DNA of 64,000 bases from Nocardia macrotermitis (GCF_009604405.1 NZ_WEGK01000003.1:1-64000); one strand, 5' to 3'. Numbered from the stretch's first letter, positions 25,570-35,015 are shown. Numbers and translations are program-made. Notes: generated by a model from the sequence alone, not told the origin.

Positions 25570-25971
25570 GCGGGACAGCGCCGCTGTCGGGATATCTGCG
25601 CGGGGGAGTCACTTTCGACGTGGCTGTCCCTGATTCGCGTTGTGCCGCTGAGCGCGACTTCCCCGAGCGGGTGTATGCGATGCGTGGGCTGGAGGTAGTG
25701 CACGGGCGTTCGGGGGTTGGAGGCAGACTTGGCCCGAACTGTCCGGCGCGCAGGTCGGGGATGTGTCATACATTTTCGCGCGCACGTGCCGCGTGGCGCG
25801 CGGGCGGGCTGTGCGGTCACCGCGACGTACTGTCATCGCGCCAATGAGACCGAGGTCACCCCTGGTGCGGGCGTGTGAGCGGATCCGACCACCCGCACTG
25901 GCGGCCGCAGACGAGCCGATTAAGCTTGGCCCCGGTAAATGCCGATCCCTCGCTTCCCAGGAGTGCCCCCA
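25570..25971. other. Gap before serA with a relic copy of the preceding gene's 3' end
   Basis: Bases ~25648-25700 repeat, with scattered changes, the 3' coding end of the GHKL-nuclease gene at ~25503-25552 (the RDF-ERVYAMRGLE segment). No full gene is present. The rest is non-coding and should hold the serA promoter. AGGAG at 25959-25963 is the serA ribosome binding site. Confidence 0.65.
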
Positions 25972-27570
25972 GTGAGCCAAAATGGCCGTCCTGTTGTTCT
26001 GATCGCCGACAAGCTCGCCCAGTCGACCGTCGATGCGCTCGGTGACGGTGTCGAGGTGCGCTGGGTCGACGGGCCCAACCGGCCCGAACTGCTGGCCGCC
26101 GTGCCCGAGGCCGACGCGCTGCTGGTCCGGTCCGCCACCACCGTCGACGCCGAGGTCCTCGACGCCGGGCGGAAGCTGAAGATCGTCGCCCGCGCTGGCG
26201 TCGGCCTGGACAACGTCGACGTGCCCGCCGCCACCGAGCGCGGCGTGATGGTCGTCAACGCGCCGACCTCCAACATCCACACCGCCGCCGAGCACGCGGT
26301 CACGCTGATGCTGTCCGCCGCGCGCCAGATTCCGGCCGCCGACGCCACCCTGCGCGAACACACCTGGAAGCGCAGCAAGTTCAACGGTGTGGAGATCTTC
26401 GGCAAGACCGTCGGCGTCATCGGCCTGGGCCGCATCGGGCAGCTGTTCGCCGCGCGTCTGGCCGCCTTCGAGACCAAGATCGTCGCCTACGACCCCTACG
26501 TGTCGCCCGCGCGCGCCGCGCAGCTGGGCATCGAGCTGCTCGAGCTGGACGAGGTGCTCTCGCGCGCCGACCTGATCTCGGTGCACCTGCCCAAGACTCC
26601 CGAGACCAAGGGCCTGCTGTCGGCGGAGAAGCTGGCGCTGACCAAGCCGGGCGTCATCATCGTCAACGCCGCGCGCGGCGGGCTGATCGACGAGGCCGCC
26701 CTCGCCGACGCGATCAAGTCGGGTCACGTGCGCGGCGCCGGTATCGACGTCTACGAGACCGAGCCCTGCACCGACAGCCCGCTGTTCGAACTGCCGCAGG
26801 TCGTGGTGACCCCGCACCTGGGCGCGTCCACCTCCGAGGCCCAGGATCGCGCGGGCACCGATGTGGCAAAGTCCGTATTGCTCGCTCTCGCAGGCGAATT
26901 CGTGCCCGGCGCGGTGAACGTGACCGGCGGCGCGGTGGACGAGTTCGTCGCGCCGTGGCTGGAGATCGTGCGCAAGCAGGGTGCGCTGCTGGGCGCCCTC
27001 GCCGACGAACTGCCGGTCAGCCTCGAGGTGCAGGTGCGCGGCGAGCTGAGCGCGCATGACGTTGCGGTACTGGAACTTTCGGCCCTGCGCGGCATCTTCT
27101 CCGCGCTGATCGAGGATTCGGTGACGTTCGTCAACGCCCCCTCGCTGGCCAAGGAGCGCGGCATCGAGGCGACCGTCTCGACCGCCACCGAGAGCCCCTC
27201 GCACCGCAGCCTGGTCGATGTGCGCGCGGTGTTCGGCGACGGCCGCACCCTGAACGTGTCCGGCGCGCTGACCGAGCCCGAGCTCGTGCAGAAGATCGTC
27301 AACGTCAACGGCCGCAACTACGATATGCGCGCCGAGGGCCTGAACCTGGCTGTGCTCAACTACGAGGATCGTCCCGGCGCGCTGGGCCGCATCGGCACCG
27401 CCCTCGGCGAGGCCGGAATCGACATCCAGGCCGCCCAGCTGAGCCAGGACGTCGACCAGGAGGGCGCGACCGTCATCCTGCGCGTGAACAGCGACGTCCC
27501 CGCCGACGTGCGCGCCGCCATCGCCGAGGTCGTCGGCGCTGCCAAGGTCACCCAGGTCGACCTCAGCTGA
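25972..27570 (+). CDS. serA: D-3-phosphoglycerate dehydrogenase
   Basis: A 532-aa enzyme that oxidises 3-phosphoglycerate to phosphohydroxypyruvate, the first step of serine synthesis. Rossmann motif GLGRIG at 151-156. The catalytic region includes NAARGGLIDE near 240 and PHLGAST near 282. An intervening domain lies at ~320-450, and a C-terminal ACT domain (LNYEDRPGALGRIGTALGEAG) at ~455-532 should sense serine. This is the long mycobacterial type. The GTG at 25972 is preferred over an ATG at 25939 because AGGAG lies 8 nt before it and the family begins close to VVLIADKL. Confidence 0.95.
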   Translation: MSQNGRPVVLIADKLAQSTVDALGDGVEVRWVDGPNRPELLAAVPEADALLVRSATTVDAEVLDAGRKLKIVARAGVGLDNVDVPAATERGVMVVNAPTSNIHTAAEHAVTLMLSAARQIPAADATLREHTWKRSKFNGVEIFGKTVGVIGLGRIGQLFAARLAAFETKIVAYDPYVSPARAAQLGIELLELDEVLSRADLISVHLPKTPETKGLLSAEKLALTKPGVIIVNAARGGLIDEAALADAIKSGHVRGAGIDVYETEPCTDSPLFELPQVVVTPHLGASTSEAQDRAGTDVAKSVLLALAGEFVPGAVNVTGGAVDEFVAPWLEIVRKQGALLGALADELPVSLEVQVRGELSAHDVAVLELSALRGIFSALIEDSVTFVNAPSLAKERGIEATVSTATESPSHRSLVDVRAVFGDGRTLNVSGALTEPELVQKIVNVNGRNYDMRAEGLNLAVLNYEDRPGALGRIGTALGEAGIDIQAAQLSQDVDQEGATVILRVNSDVPADVRAAIAEVVGAAKVTQVDLS

Positions 27571-27590
27571 TCCGCTCCCGCAACATGTTT

Positions 27591-27624
27591 CGCGCCCCTT
27601 CCCGCTTCGGCGAGAAGGGGCGCG
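27591..27624 (+). terminator. serA terminator
   Basis: A perfect 11-bp stem (CGCGCCCCTTC with GAAGGGGCGCG) and a 12-nt loop, starting 20 nt after the serA stop. No T-run, as is usual in high-GC actinobacteria. Confidence 0.78.
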
Positions 27625-27680
27625 GCGCGTTCCGCACCGGGTATGTGCACGGTGGTACTTCCCGGATACTCGCCTCGACT

Positions 27681-27776
27681 GCGGGAGTGCGGGAGTGCGG
27701 GAGTGCGGGAGTGCGGGAGTGCGGGAGTGCGGGAGTGCGGGAGTGCCGGAGTGCCGGAGTCCCCGAGTGCTCGGGT
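27681..27776. repeat. 8-bp tandem repeat GCGGGAGT
   Basis: Eight perfect GCGGGAGT units run from 27681 to 27744, followed by two GCCGGAGT units and two decayed units to about 27776. The array lies in the 471-bp gap between the serA stop and the leuB start. The rest of that gap (27777-28041) shows no gene and should carry the leuB promoter. Slippage would change the spacing between serA and leuB but not a reading frame. Confidence 0.92.
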
Positions 27777-28041
27777 GTCCTTGTGCTCGAACACTGGGGG
27801 CGTCCGGATTCGGATTCGGCCGTCGGCGTCATGGTGCAGTCGATGTCGTGCTGTCGAGGTGTACGGGCGGGCGCGTGAATCGCGCCGAATCTCACGGATT
27901 GAGAGCTGCTTGCCCTGGTGGCGGGGGGAATCCGGGTACCGGATAGGGTGGCGATGCCTGCCGCGCGGACGGGTTGTCCGGCGGAAAAATACGGTTGATA
28001 CGGCCGCGGTGGTCGATGCGAACGAACGGAGCCCTGCCCTG

Positions 28042-29049
28042 ATGAAACTGGCTGTCATTCCCGGTGACGGTATCGGACCCGAGGTCATCGCCGAGGCGCT
28101 CAAGGTGCTCGACGTGGTGGTGCCGGGTGTCGAGAAGACCCATTACGACCTGGGCGCCAAGCGATATCACGCGACCGGTGAGGTGCTGCCGGATTCGGTA
28201 CTGCCCGAGCTGAAGCAGCACGACGCGATCCTGCTCGGCGCGATCGGCGATCCGTCGGTGCCCAGCGGTCTGCTCGAGCGCGGACTGCTGCTGCACACCC
28301 GGTTCGCGCTGGATCATCACGTGAATCTGCGTCCGTCGCGGCTGTTTCCGGGCGTGACCAGCCCGCTGTCGGGGAACCCGGACATCGATTTCGTCGTCGT
28401 GCGCGAGGGCACCGAGGGCCCGTACACCGGCACCGGCGGCGCGATCCGCGTCAACACGCCGCACGAGGTCGCCACCGAGGTCAGCACGAACACCCGCTTC
28501 GGCATCGAGCGCGTGGTGCGGTACGCCTTCGCCGCCGCCCAGCAGCGTCGCAAGCACCTGACCCTGCTGCACAAGACCAATGTGCTGTCCTTCGCCGGTT
28601 CGCTGTGGCAGCGCACGGTGACCGAGGTCGGCGCCGAGTACCCGGACGTCGAGATCGCCTATCAGCACATCGACGCCGCGACCATCCACATGGTGACCGA
28701 TCCGGGCCGCTTCGATGTGATCGTCACCGACAACCTGTTCGGCGACATCATCACCGATCTGGCCGCCGCGGTCTCGGGCGGTATCGGCCTGGCCGCGTCG
28801 GGTAATATCGATGCCTCGGGCGTCAACCCGAGCATGTTCGAGCCCGTGCACGGCAGCGCCCCCGATATCGCGGGTGAGTCCAAGGCCGATCCGACCGCCG
28901 CGATCCTGTCGGTCGCGCTGCTGCTGAACCACCTCGGCCGCACCGACGAGGCCGCGCGCATCGAGTCCGCCGTGGCGAAGGATCTGTCCTCGCGCTCCGG
29001 CGTCGCCTCCACCGTGGAGATCGGCGACCGCATCGCCGCCGCGGTCTGA
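28042..29049 (+). CDS. leuB: 3-isopropylmalate dehydrogenase
   Basis: A 335-aa NAD-dependent decarboxylating dehydrogenase of leucine synthesis. It carries the family's N-terminal [10 protein letters not shown], the substrate Arg region [25 protein letters not shown], and the metal-binding signature [19 protein letters not shown] near 232-250. The length is that of the short actinobacterial form. A terminator follows at 29062. leuC and leuD lie about 6 kb further on. Confidence 0.95.
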   Translation: MKLAVIPGDGIGPEVIAEALKVLDVVVPGVEKTHYDLGAKRYHATGEVLPDSVLPELKQHDAILLGAIGDPSVPSGLLERGLLLHTRFALDHHVNLRPSRLFPGVTSPLSGNPDIDFVVVREGTEGPYTGTGGAIRVNTPHEVATEVSTNTRFGIERVVRYAFAAAQQRRKHLTLLHKTNVLSFAGSLWQRTVTEVGAEYPDVEIAYQHIDAATIHMVTDPGRFDVIVTDNLFGDIITDLAAAVSGGIGLAASGNIDASGVNPSMFEPVHGSAPDIAGESKADPTAAILSVALLLNHLGRTDEAARIESAVAKDLSSRSGVASTVEIGDRIAAAV

Positions 29050-29061
29050 CCGTTCACGTCC

Positions 29062-29097
29062 AGGCTCCGCGTCCGAATCTCTTCGGGCGCGGGGCCT
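29062..29097 (+). terminator. leuB terminator
   Basis: A 16-bp stem with two G-U pairs around a TCTC loop, ending GGGGCCT and followed by TTC. It lies 12 nt after the leuB stop, before the convergent MFS gene. Confidence 0.8.
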
Positions 29098-29253
29098 TTC
29101 GGTTGTAGCGTCAATATCGAGAACGTCGTCCGGCGTGCGCTCGATTGCGAATGTCGAGGCGGACAAGACATTTCGGATGGGCTATTCGATCTTGTTCGCG
29201 CGGAAGGGATTCCGAGCTTCAACCGTTCCGGATGGGATGAAACAGCGAGGGCG

Positions 29254-30438
29254 TCAGGGGCGGCGGCGGTCCCGCGGAACGAGCGGCACGGCGGCAATTG
29301 CGCAGGTCGCAGCCGCTAAATACGCGGCGGGGAAACCCCATGCGGTGATGAGCGCACCGAAGACGGGAGCCACCGTGGCGGTCGCGAGGTACTGCCCGGT
29401 GTTCTGGATACCCAGTCCGCGACCGCTCCAGAAGGGTCCGGCGATCTCGGCGACGGCGGTGAAGGACAGGCCGTTGTCGGCGACGGTGATGACCGACGCG
29501 ATCACCAGTATCGGCAGTGCGGCCCACCACCAGTGCAGCCAAGCCGAAAAGCCAAGTGCCGCCATGGAAATCACTGCTGCGATCGCAATAGTGCGTAGCG
29601 GACGCAGGCGGCTGCCGAGGCGATCGGACCAGATTCCCGCGCCGATCCGTCCCGCCGCACCCAGGATCTGCGTCACTGTGACGAGAACGCCCGCGGCCGC
29701 AAGTGCCAGTCCGACAGCATGATTCAGCCACAACAGGGCGAACGTCCACACCGTCGCCTGCGGGATGACCAGCAGTACCGAGACGGCGTGAATGCGCCAC
29801 AGCGTCGTATCGGAACGGTAGGGATTGTCCGAATTCACCTGTGTGGCAGTACGTTCGGGACGCGGCGGATCGATGATCCCGATCGCGCAGCCGATCACGG
29901 CGGCCGCGGCCATCAGCGCGGGAACCAGTATCGCGGTGGAAAACCCCTGTGCCGCCGCAATTGCCGGGATCGCCAGCGCCGCGATGCCGACGCCGATCGG
30001 CTGCGCGGTCTGCCGGATACCCATCGCCAGTCCGCGTTGATCGGGTGGGAACCAGCCCGCGATCACCCGTCCGCTAGCACCGTTGGTGCTCGCCGCGCCG
30101 ATGCCCGCCAGCAGCAGCAATCCGCCCAGCACAAGGTAATTCGTGGTGGCGGCCGCGGCCACGCCCGCGCCGAACATCAGCAGCGGACCGACGATCAGCA
30201 CCGTGCGTTCGCCGAACCGGTCCACCGCGTAACCCCATGCGATCAGGGTGCAGACCATGCCGACCATCGGCATCGCGACCAGCAGACCGGCTGTGGCCAA
30301 GGGCATTCCGCGTTCGGTGAGGGCGGGCAGCAGGAACGGCGCGCCGTTGCTCATCACCGCGCTGGCGGCCTGTGCGAACACGCCGAGCGCGAGCATCACC
30401 CACCGTCGAGTGGTGCTCAGCTGGGTAACGGCCACCAT
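29254..30438 (-). CDS. Major facilitator superfamily transporter (Rv2994-type)
   Basis: A 394-aa carrier with about 12 hydrophobic segments. The MFS loop 2-3 motif is GYAVDRFGERTVL near 70, and the equivalent after helix 8 is GIWSDRLGSRLRPLR. Position between leuB and the fumarylacetoacetase-family gene matches Mycobacterium Rv2994. The substrate is unknown; a metabolite or drug exporter is typical. An imperfect inverted repeat (30451-30469) lies just upstream of its start, and AGGTGAGG precedes the ATG. Confidence 0.88.
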   Translation of the reverse strand: MVAVTQLSTTRRWVMLALGVFAQAASAVMSNGAPFLLPALTERGMPLATAGLLVAMPMVGMVCTLIAWGYAVDRFGERTVLIVGPLLMFGAGVAAAATTNYLVLGGLLLLAGIGAASTNGASGRVIAGWFPPDQRGLAMGIRQTAQPIGVGIAALAIPAIAAAQGFSTAILVPALMAAAAVIGCAIGIIDPPRPERTATQVNSDNPYRSDTTLWRIHAVSVLLVIPQATVWTFALLWLNHAVGLALAAAGVLVTVTQILGAAGRIGAGIWSDRLGSRLRPLRTIAIAAVISMAALGFSAWLHWWWAALPILVIASVITVADNGLSFTAVAEIAGPFWSGRGLGIQNTGQYLATATVAPVFGALITAWGFPAAYLAAATCAIAAVPLVPRDRRRP

Positions 30439-30450
30439 ATCCTCACCTCA

Positions 30451-30469
30451 TATCTCAAATATTGGGATA
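30451..30469. promoter_or_regulatory. Inverted repeat upstream of the MFS gene
   Basis: TATCTCAA-ATA-TTGGGATA has 8-bp arms with one mismatch, 13 nt upstream of the transporter start codon and inside an unusually AT-rich 149-bp divergent region. It could be an operator for an unlinked regulator. No regulator gene is adjacent. Confidence 0.4.
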
Positions 30470-30587
30470 GATATCTTATATTCTGAACTCGCGTATCACC
30501 GTACACCCGGTCCGGGGCCGGGTGCGCGGCGGTGCTGTGCAGACCGGGTGGTCGGCCCCATACCACCTGGTGGATAGACTGCGAGCC

Positions 30588-31361
30588 ATGCGTCTAGGTC
30601 GAGTTGCCAGCCCCGATGGGGTCGCGTTCGTGAGCATCGAAGGAACCACCTCCGATGGTGTTGCCAAGGAGATCGCCGAACATCCGTTCGGCACGCCGAC
30701 CTTCACCGGCCGCAGTTGGCCGGTCGCCGATGTGCGGCTGCTCGCGCCGATCCTGGCCAGCAAGGTGGTGTGCATCGGCAAGAACTACGCCGCGCATGCC
30801 CGCGAGATGGGCGGCGAGGCGCCGCAGGATCCGGTGATCTTCCTCAAACCCAACACCTCGATCGCCGGACCGAACTCGGCAATCGTGTTGCCGCCCAGTT
30901 CCTCTCAGGTCGATTACGAGGGCGAGCTCGCGATCGTCATCGGACGTCCGTGCAAGGACGTGCCCGCCGCCCGCGCCCGCGAGGTGATCCTCGGCTACAC
31001 CGTCGCCAACGACGTCACCGCCCGCGACCAGCAGCGCCACGACGGCCAGTGGACCCGCGGCAAGGGTTACGACACCTTCTGCCCGCTCGGCCCCTGGATC
31101 GAAACCGAGCTGGACCCAACGGATCTGGAGATCGTCACCGAACTCGACGGCGAGGTCCGCCAGCGCAGCCGGACATCACTTCTGCTGCACGATATTCCGA
31201 AGCTGATCGAGTGGATCACCACCGTGATGACGCTGCTGCCCGGCGATGTGATCCTCACCGGCACACCCGAAGGTGTGGGACCGATGCAGGATGGGCAAAC
31301 CGTCTCCGTGACCGTCGAGGGCATCGGCACCCTCACCAATCCCGTTGCCGCCAAACGCTGA
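30588..31361 (+). CDS. Fumarylacetoacetate hydrolase family protein
   Basis: A 257-aa protein of the FAH fold (Rv2993c-type), often annotated as a 2-hydroxyhepta-2,4-diene-1,7-dioate isomerase/decarboxylase. Metal-site motifs: [15 protein letters not shown] at ~62-76, [12 protein letters not shown] at ~106-117 and [12 protein letters not shown] near 135, followed by [13 protein letters not shown] and [10 protein letters not shown]. The true substrate is uncertain. FAH-fold proteins with this architecture can be oxaloacetate decarboxylases or acylpyruvases. It is 16 bp from gltX and probably co-transcribed with it. Confidence 0.9.
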   Translation: MRLGRVASPDGVAFVSIEGTTSDGVAKEIAEHPFGTPTFTGRSWPVADVRLLAPILASKVVCIGKNYAAHAREMGGEAPQDPVIFLKPNTSIAGPNSAIVLPPSSSQVDYEGELAIVIGRPCKDVPAARAREVILGYTVANDVTARDQQRHDGQWTRGKGYDTFCPLGPWIETELDPTDLEIVTELDGEVRQRSRTSLLLHDIPKLIEWITTVMTLLPGDVILTGTPEGVGPMQDGQTVSVTVEGIGTLTNPVAAKR

Positions 31362-31377
31362 TCGGAGAGTTGGAGAT

Positions 31378-32841
31378 ATGACGGACGTACGCGTACGTTT
31401 CTGCCCGTCGCCGACCGGCACCCCGCACGTCGGGCTGGTCCGCACGGCTCTGTTCAACTGGGCGTTCGCCCGACATCACGGTGGCGCCTTCGTCTTCCGC
31501 ATCGAAGACACCGACGCCGCACGCGATTCCGACGAGTCGTACCACGCGCTGTTGGACGCGCTGCGCTGGCTCGGACTCACCTGGGACGAGGGGCCGGAGG
31601 TCGGCGGACCCTATGCGCCGTACCGGCAATCGCTGCGCCGGGATCTGCACCTGGACATCGTGCGAAGGTTGCTGGAGGCGGGAGAAGCGTACGAATCGTT
31701 CTCCACCCCAGAGGAAGTCGAGGCCCGGCATCGTGCCGCGGGACGCGATCCCAAGCTCGGTTACGACAACTTCGACCGCGACCTGACCGACGCGCAGATC
31801 GCCGAGTTCAAGGCTCAGGGCCGTGGTCCGGTGATCCGGTTGCGGATGCCGGACAAGGACATCGGCTGGCACGATCTGGTGCGCGGTGAGACCACCATCA
31901 AGGCCGGTGTGGTGCCCGACTTCGCGATCACCCGGGGCACCGGCGAACCGCTGTACACCCTGGTCAATCCGGTCGACGACGCATTGATGAAGATCACCCA
32001 CGTACTGCGCGGCGAGGACATTCTGTCCTCCACCCCCCGGCAGATCGCGCTGTACGAGGCGCTGGCCCGGATCGGGGTCGCCGAGTTCACTCCGCAGTTC
32101 GGTCATCTGCCCTTCGTGATGGGGCAGGGCAACAAGAAGTTGTCCAAACGCGACCCCGAGTCGAATCTGTTCGTGCACCGGGACCGGGGATTCATTCCCG
32201 AGGGTTTGCTGAATTACCTGGCTTTGCTCGGGTGGAGTATCGGCGAGGACCGGGACATCTTCTCGATGCAGGAGATGGTCGAGGCATTCGACATATCGAA
32301 AGTAAATTCGAATCCGGCCCGGTTCGACCAGAAGAAGGCCGACGCCGTCAACGCCGAGCACATTCGTTTGCTGGAGCCCGCGGATTTCGCTCATCGACTC
32401 CGCAGCTACCTCACCGGGCAGGGCCACATCGGCGCGGAAGTCGACGACGCGCTTTTCGCGGCCGCCGCCGAGTTGGTGCAGACCCGGATCGTGGTTCTCG
32501 GGGACGCCTGGGACTTGTTGAAGTTCCTGTTCCTGCCGCCCGCGGAGTTCACCGTCGACGAGGCCGCAGCGCAAAAGAATCTGGGACCCGACGCGACACC
32601 GGTCCTACAGGCCGCCATCGCCGCGCTGGAGGGCATTTCGGACTGGTCGGCAATCGCACTCGAAGAGGCGCTGAAAACCGCTCTGGTGGACGATCTGGGC
32701 CTCAAACCGCGTAAGGCGTTCGCACCAGTGCGAGTGGCGGTCACCGGGTCGCACATCAGCCCGCCGCTGTACGAGTCGATGGAACTGCTCGGCCGGGAGT
32801 TGTCCATGCAGCGCCTGCGCGCCGCGCAAACCTCGAACTGA
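31378..32841 (+). CDS. gltX: Glutamyl-tRNA synthetase
   Basis: A 487-aa class I synthetase that charges tRNA-Glu. In actinobacteria it also mischarges tRNA-Gln, which the GatCAB amidotransferase then corrects. The HIGH-type motif is HVGL at 17-20 within [12 protein letters not shown], and the KMSKS-type motif is KKLSKR at 253-258. The C-terminal helical anticodon-binding domain begins near 320. It is followed directly by tRNA-Gln and tRNA-Glu genes, its two expected substrates. GGAGAGTTGGAG lies upstream of the ATG. Confidence 0.96.
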   Translation: MTDVRVRFCPSPTGTPHVGLVRTALFNWAFARHHGGAFVFRIEDTDAARDSDESYHALLDALRWLGLTWDEGPEVGGPYAPYRQSLRRDLHLDIVRRLLEAGEAYESFSTPEEVEARHRAAGRDPKLGYDNFDRDLTDAQIAEFKAQGRGPVIRLRMPDKDIGWHDLVRGETTIKAGVVPDFAITRGTGEPLYTLVNPVDDALMKITHVLRGEDILSSTPRQIALYEALARIGVAEFTPQFGHLPFVMGQGNKKLSKRDPESNLFVHRDRGFIPEGLLNYLALLGWSIGEDRDIFSMQEMVEAFDISKVNSNPARFDQKKADAVNAEHIRLLEPADFAHRLRSYLTGQGHIGAEVDDALFAAAAELVQTRIVVLGDAWDLLKFLFLPPAEFTVDEAAAQKNLGPDATPVLQAAIAALEGISDWSAIALEEALKTALVDDLGLKPRKAFAPVRVAVTGSHISPPLYESMELLGRELSMQRLRAAQTSN

Positions 32842-32962
32842 CCGCCTCGCACCCAGGATGACCAGGCGATTTGTATAAAGCGGGTAGGGGGCTGGTAATC
32901 TTCTCCCCGGCCCGGAAACGAGCCTCCAGCCCACCGGGACGGAGGCAGAACGCCCAGGTCAT

Positions 32963-33034
32963 TGGGGTATGGTGTAATTGGCAACACAGCTGATTCTGGT
33001 TCAGCCATTCTAGGTTCGAGTCCTGGTACCCCAG
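32963..33034 (+). tRNA. tRNA-Gln (CUG)
   Basis: A cloverleaf with acceptor stem TGGGGTA/TACCCCA, anticodon stem GCTGA/TCAGC and loop TTCTGGT with anticodon CTG at 32996-32998, and T-arm GTTCGAG. The discriminator G is at 33034. The 3' CCA is not encoded in full. Confidence 0.95.
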
Positions 33035-33078
33035 CAGAGTGCTGGCCGTGTCGTTCGATCCGGCCGATCACTCGTCCT

Positions 33079-33151
33079 GGCCCCGTCGTCTAGCGGCCTA
33101 GGACGCCGCCCTCTCAAGGCGGTAGCGCGGGTTCAAATCCCGTCGGGGCTA
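33079..33151 (+). tRNA. tRNA-Glu (CUC)
   Basis: Acceptor stem GGCCCCG/CGGGGCT (one G-U), anticodon stem CCGCC/GGCGG with loop CTCTCAA and anticodon CTC at 33113-33115, and T-loop GTTCAAATC. Discriminator A at 33151; no encoded CCA. It lies 44 nt after tRNA-Gln and probably shares its transcript. Confidence 0.95.
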
Positions 33152-33161
33152 CACACAGTGG

Positions 33162-33192
33162 ACGGCTCATGCTCATGGAGAGCATGAGCCGT
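33162..33192 (+). terminator. Terminator of the tRNA pair
   Basis: A perfect 13-bp stem (ACGGCTCATGCTC with GAGCATGAGCCGT), a 5-nt loop, then TCTGTGTTTC. It ends the gltX-tRNA unit. A second GC-rich hairpin at ~33211-33230 (TGTGGGGC/GCCCCCACA) lies beyond. The rest of the gap to 33471 holds no gene that I can support. Confidence 0.88.
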
Positions 33193-33471
33193 TCTGTGTT
33201 TCGCTATAACTGTGGGGCCCGGCCCCCACACCCCCACGCCGGAGGGGCTTCGCCCCCCGGACCCCCCAGTGCGGTGGTCACTTTGGTGGCAGGCGATGTT
33301 CCTGATGTTGGCGTGGATGGGCTGGCTTTGTCTCGCTCGGGTGCGGCCAGTGGTGTTCTGGTCTCGTTCGTCGAGGCTGGCGTCCCCGGTTTCGTGAGGG
33401 CGGAGACGTTCCCGGCCTCGTCGGGTGGGGGATGTGCCTGGTCCGACAAGGCGGGTGGTGGGAACGTTCGG

Positions 33472-33972
33472 TCAGTTGTTCAAGGGCCAGGTGGAGCCGG
33501 CTGGGGGCATTTCGGGCATGTTGAGTTTGCGGTGGTCCCAGCTGCGGGTGCGGTCCGGGACGAGGCGGACTGCTACTCGTTTGTTGAGCATGGCTTCGAC
33601 CATGGGGCGGAGGTCTTCGGTGTAGGGGCCGGTGTAGCGCTCCCAGACGCTGATTCCTACTTTGAAGAGGGCTTCGGGGTCGTCGACGATCTCGGCGCGG
33701 CCTTCGATGGAGACGCCGCGGAGTTGGTCGTAGCTGTCGCCCGCTTCGATCAGGACGGTGACGCGGGGGTCGCGGCGGATGTTGACCGCCTTCTGCGATT
33801 TGCCCTTGGTTTCGAACCAGATCTCGCCGTCTACCAGGCCGTACCACATGGCGGTCAGGTGGGGCAGGCCCTTGGGGCCGAGGGTGCCCAGCGTGATGAT
33901 GCGGCTGCGCTCGAGGAAGCCGGTGATCTCGTCGTCGGACATCACGATCTGTGCGCGTTGATTCACTCCCAT
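33472..33972 (-). CDS. PPOX/F420-class flavin reductase-like protein (Rv2991-type)
   Basis: A 166-aa split-barrel protein closely resembling Mycobacterium Rv2991. Seen: TLGTLGPKGLPHLTAMWYGL (about residues 27-46), FETKGKSQKAVNIRRDPRV with the basic cofactor-phosphate site, YDQLRGVSIEGRAEIV, and the ending TRSWDHRKL. Proteins of this group bind F420, FMN or haem breakdown products. The reaction is unknown. Position between the tRNAs and the IclR gene is as in Mycobacterium. Confidence 0.9.
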   Translation of the reverse strand: MGVNQRAQIVMSDDEITGFLERSRIITLGTLGPKGLPHLTAMWYGLVDGEIWFETKGKSQKAVNIRRDPRVTVLIEAGDSYDQLRGVSIEGRAEIVDDPEALFKVGISVWERYTGPYTEDLRPMVEAMLNKRVAVRLVPDRTRSWDHRKLNMPEMPPAGSTWPLNN

Positions 33973-34036
33973 GGGCCGACTGTAGTTTACGGCGTATGGT
34001 GCGCGTCACATGGCCGTCGTCACATACCTGGCGGGA

Positions 34037-34738
34037 TCAGAGGCGTTTGTGCAGGGCGTCGGCGGCGGCGACCAGGTCGGCGGCCCAGCGTGCGCCCGGA
34101 CGACGTCCCATCCGGTCGATCGGTCCGGATACCGACACCGCCGCGACGACCGCGCCCGCCGTATCGCGCACGGGCGCGGAAATGCTGGCCACCCCGGCCG
34201 CGCGTTCGGCCGCGCTCTGTGCCCAGCCGCGGCGGCGCACCTCGGCCAGCGCGCGTTCGCCGAAGACCGCCTCGGGCAGGACGCTGCGTTGCAGTTCCGG
34301 ATCCGCCCAGGCCAGCAGGACCTTGGCCGCGGAACCGGCGGTCAGCGGCAGGCGCGCGCCGACGGGGACGGTGTCGCGCAGCCCGGAGGCCGGTTCGAGG
34401 GCGGCGATGGCGATGCGCGAATGGCCGTCCAGGCGATAGAGCTGCACACTTTCCCCGGTGATCTCGCGCAGCCGGGGCAGGACGACCGCTGCGGCGTCGA
34501 GCATGGGATCCTGCGCGGTGCTGGCGAGTTCGGACAGCGCGGGGCCGGGCTGCCACAGGCCGTTGGCGTCGCGGGCCAGCATGCGGTGCGTTTCCAGGCC
34601 CACGGCGAGCCGGTGCGCGGTCGCCCGGGGCAGCCCGGTGCGCGCGCACAGCTCGTTGAGGCCACAGGGCTGCTCGGCCACCGCGTAGAGCACGGTCATG
34701 GCTTTGTCGAGCACCCCGATACCGCTATGCTGTCTCAT
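34037..34738 (-). CDS. IclR-family regulator divergent from leuCD
   Basis: A 233-aa regulator. The N-terminal winged helix is about residues 8-60 (VLDKAMTVLYAVAEQPCGLNELCARTGLPRATAHRL), and the effector domain follows from ~75 (GESVQLYRLDGHSRIAIA, then SAAKVLLAW). In this position Mycobacterium has Rv2989, Streptomyces has NdgR and Corynebacterium has LtbR, known controllers of leuCD and related amino-acid genes. The 277-bp divergent region carries a TCTCA/TGAGA inverted repeat near its start. Repression of leuCD and autoregulation are inferred. Confidence 0.92.
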   Translation of the reverse strand: MRQHSGIGVLDKAMTVLYAVAEQPCGLNELCARTGLPRATAHRLAVGLETHRMLARDANGLWQPGPALSELASTAQDPMLDAAAVVLPRLREITGESVQLYRLDGHSRIAIAALEPASGLRDTVPVGARLPLTAGSAAKVLLAWADPELQRSVLPEAVFGERALAEVRRRGWAQSAAERAAGVASISAPVRDTAGAVVAAVSVSGPIDRMGRRPGARWAADLVAAADALHKRL

Positions 34739-34753
34739 AGGACGATATTTAAG

Positions 34754-34768
34754 TCTCAGATAATGAGA
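34754..34768. promoter_or_regulatory. Inverted repeat in the IclR-leuC divergent region
   Basis: TCTCA-GATAA-TGAGA is a perfect 5-bp inverted repeat 16 bp upstream of the regulator start. A further TCTCATAG overlaps the regulator start codon. It is the most symmetric AT-rich site in the gap, so it is a candidate operator for the IclR protein. About 250 nt of leader separate it from leuC. Confidence 0.5.
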
Positions 34769-35015
34769 TTTGCAAACTCGTCCGGAACTTCACCCAGCCC
34801 GGTGGAGAACCATTGGAACAACCACGCAATCTCCGCTCTCGACCAGCCCGCACGGAGCGAGCCGTGCGAGCGGCCGTTCGCGGTCGGCCCACCCGTTGCG
34901 CCCTCGGAACACAGGGCGCAGCCCGAGTCTCGAAGGCGCGACCACGAGTCTCGGGGCCGCGAACCCGCCGAGCGAAGCGGAGGCAATCGAAACACGGACA
35001 ACAGAGGTGATAACG

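Noticed and set aside
27681..27776. CRISPR-like array
   Set aside because: Units are 8 bp with no spacers; it is a simple tandem repeat.
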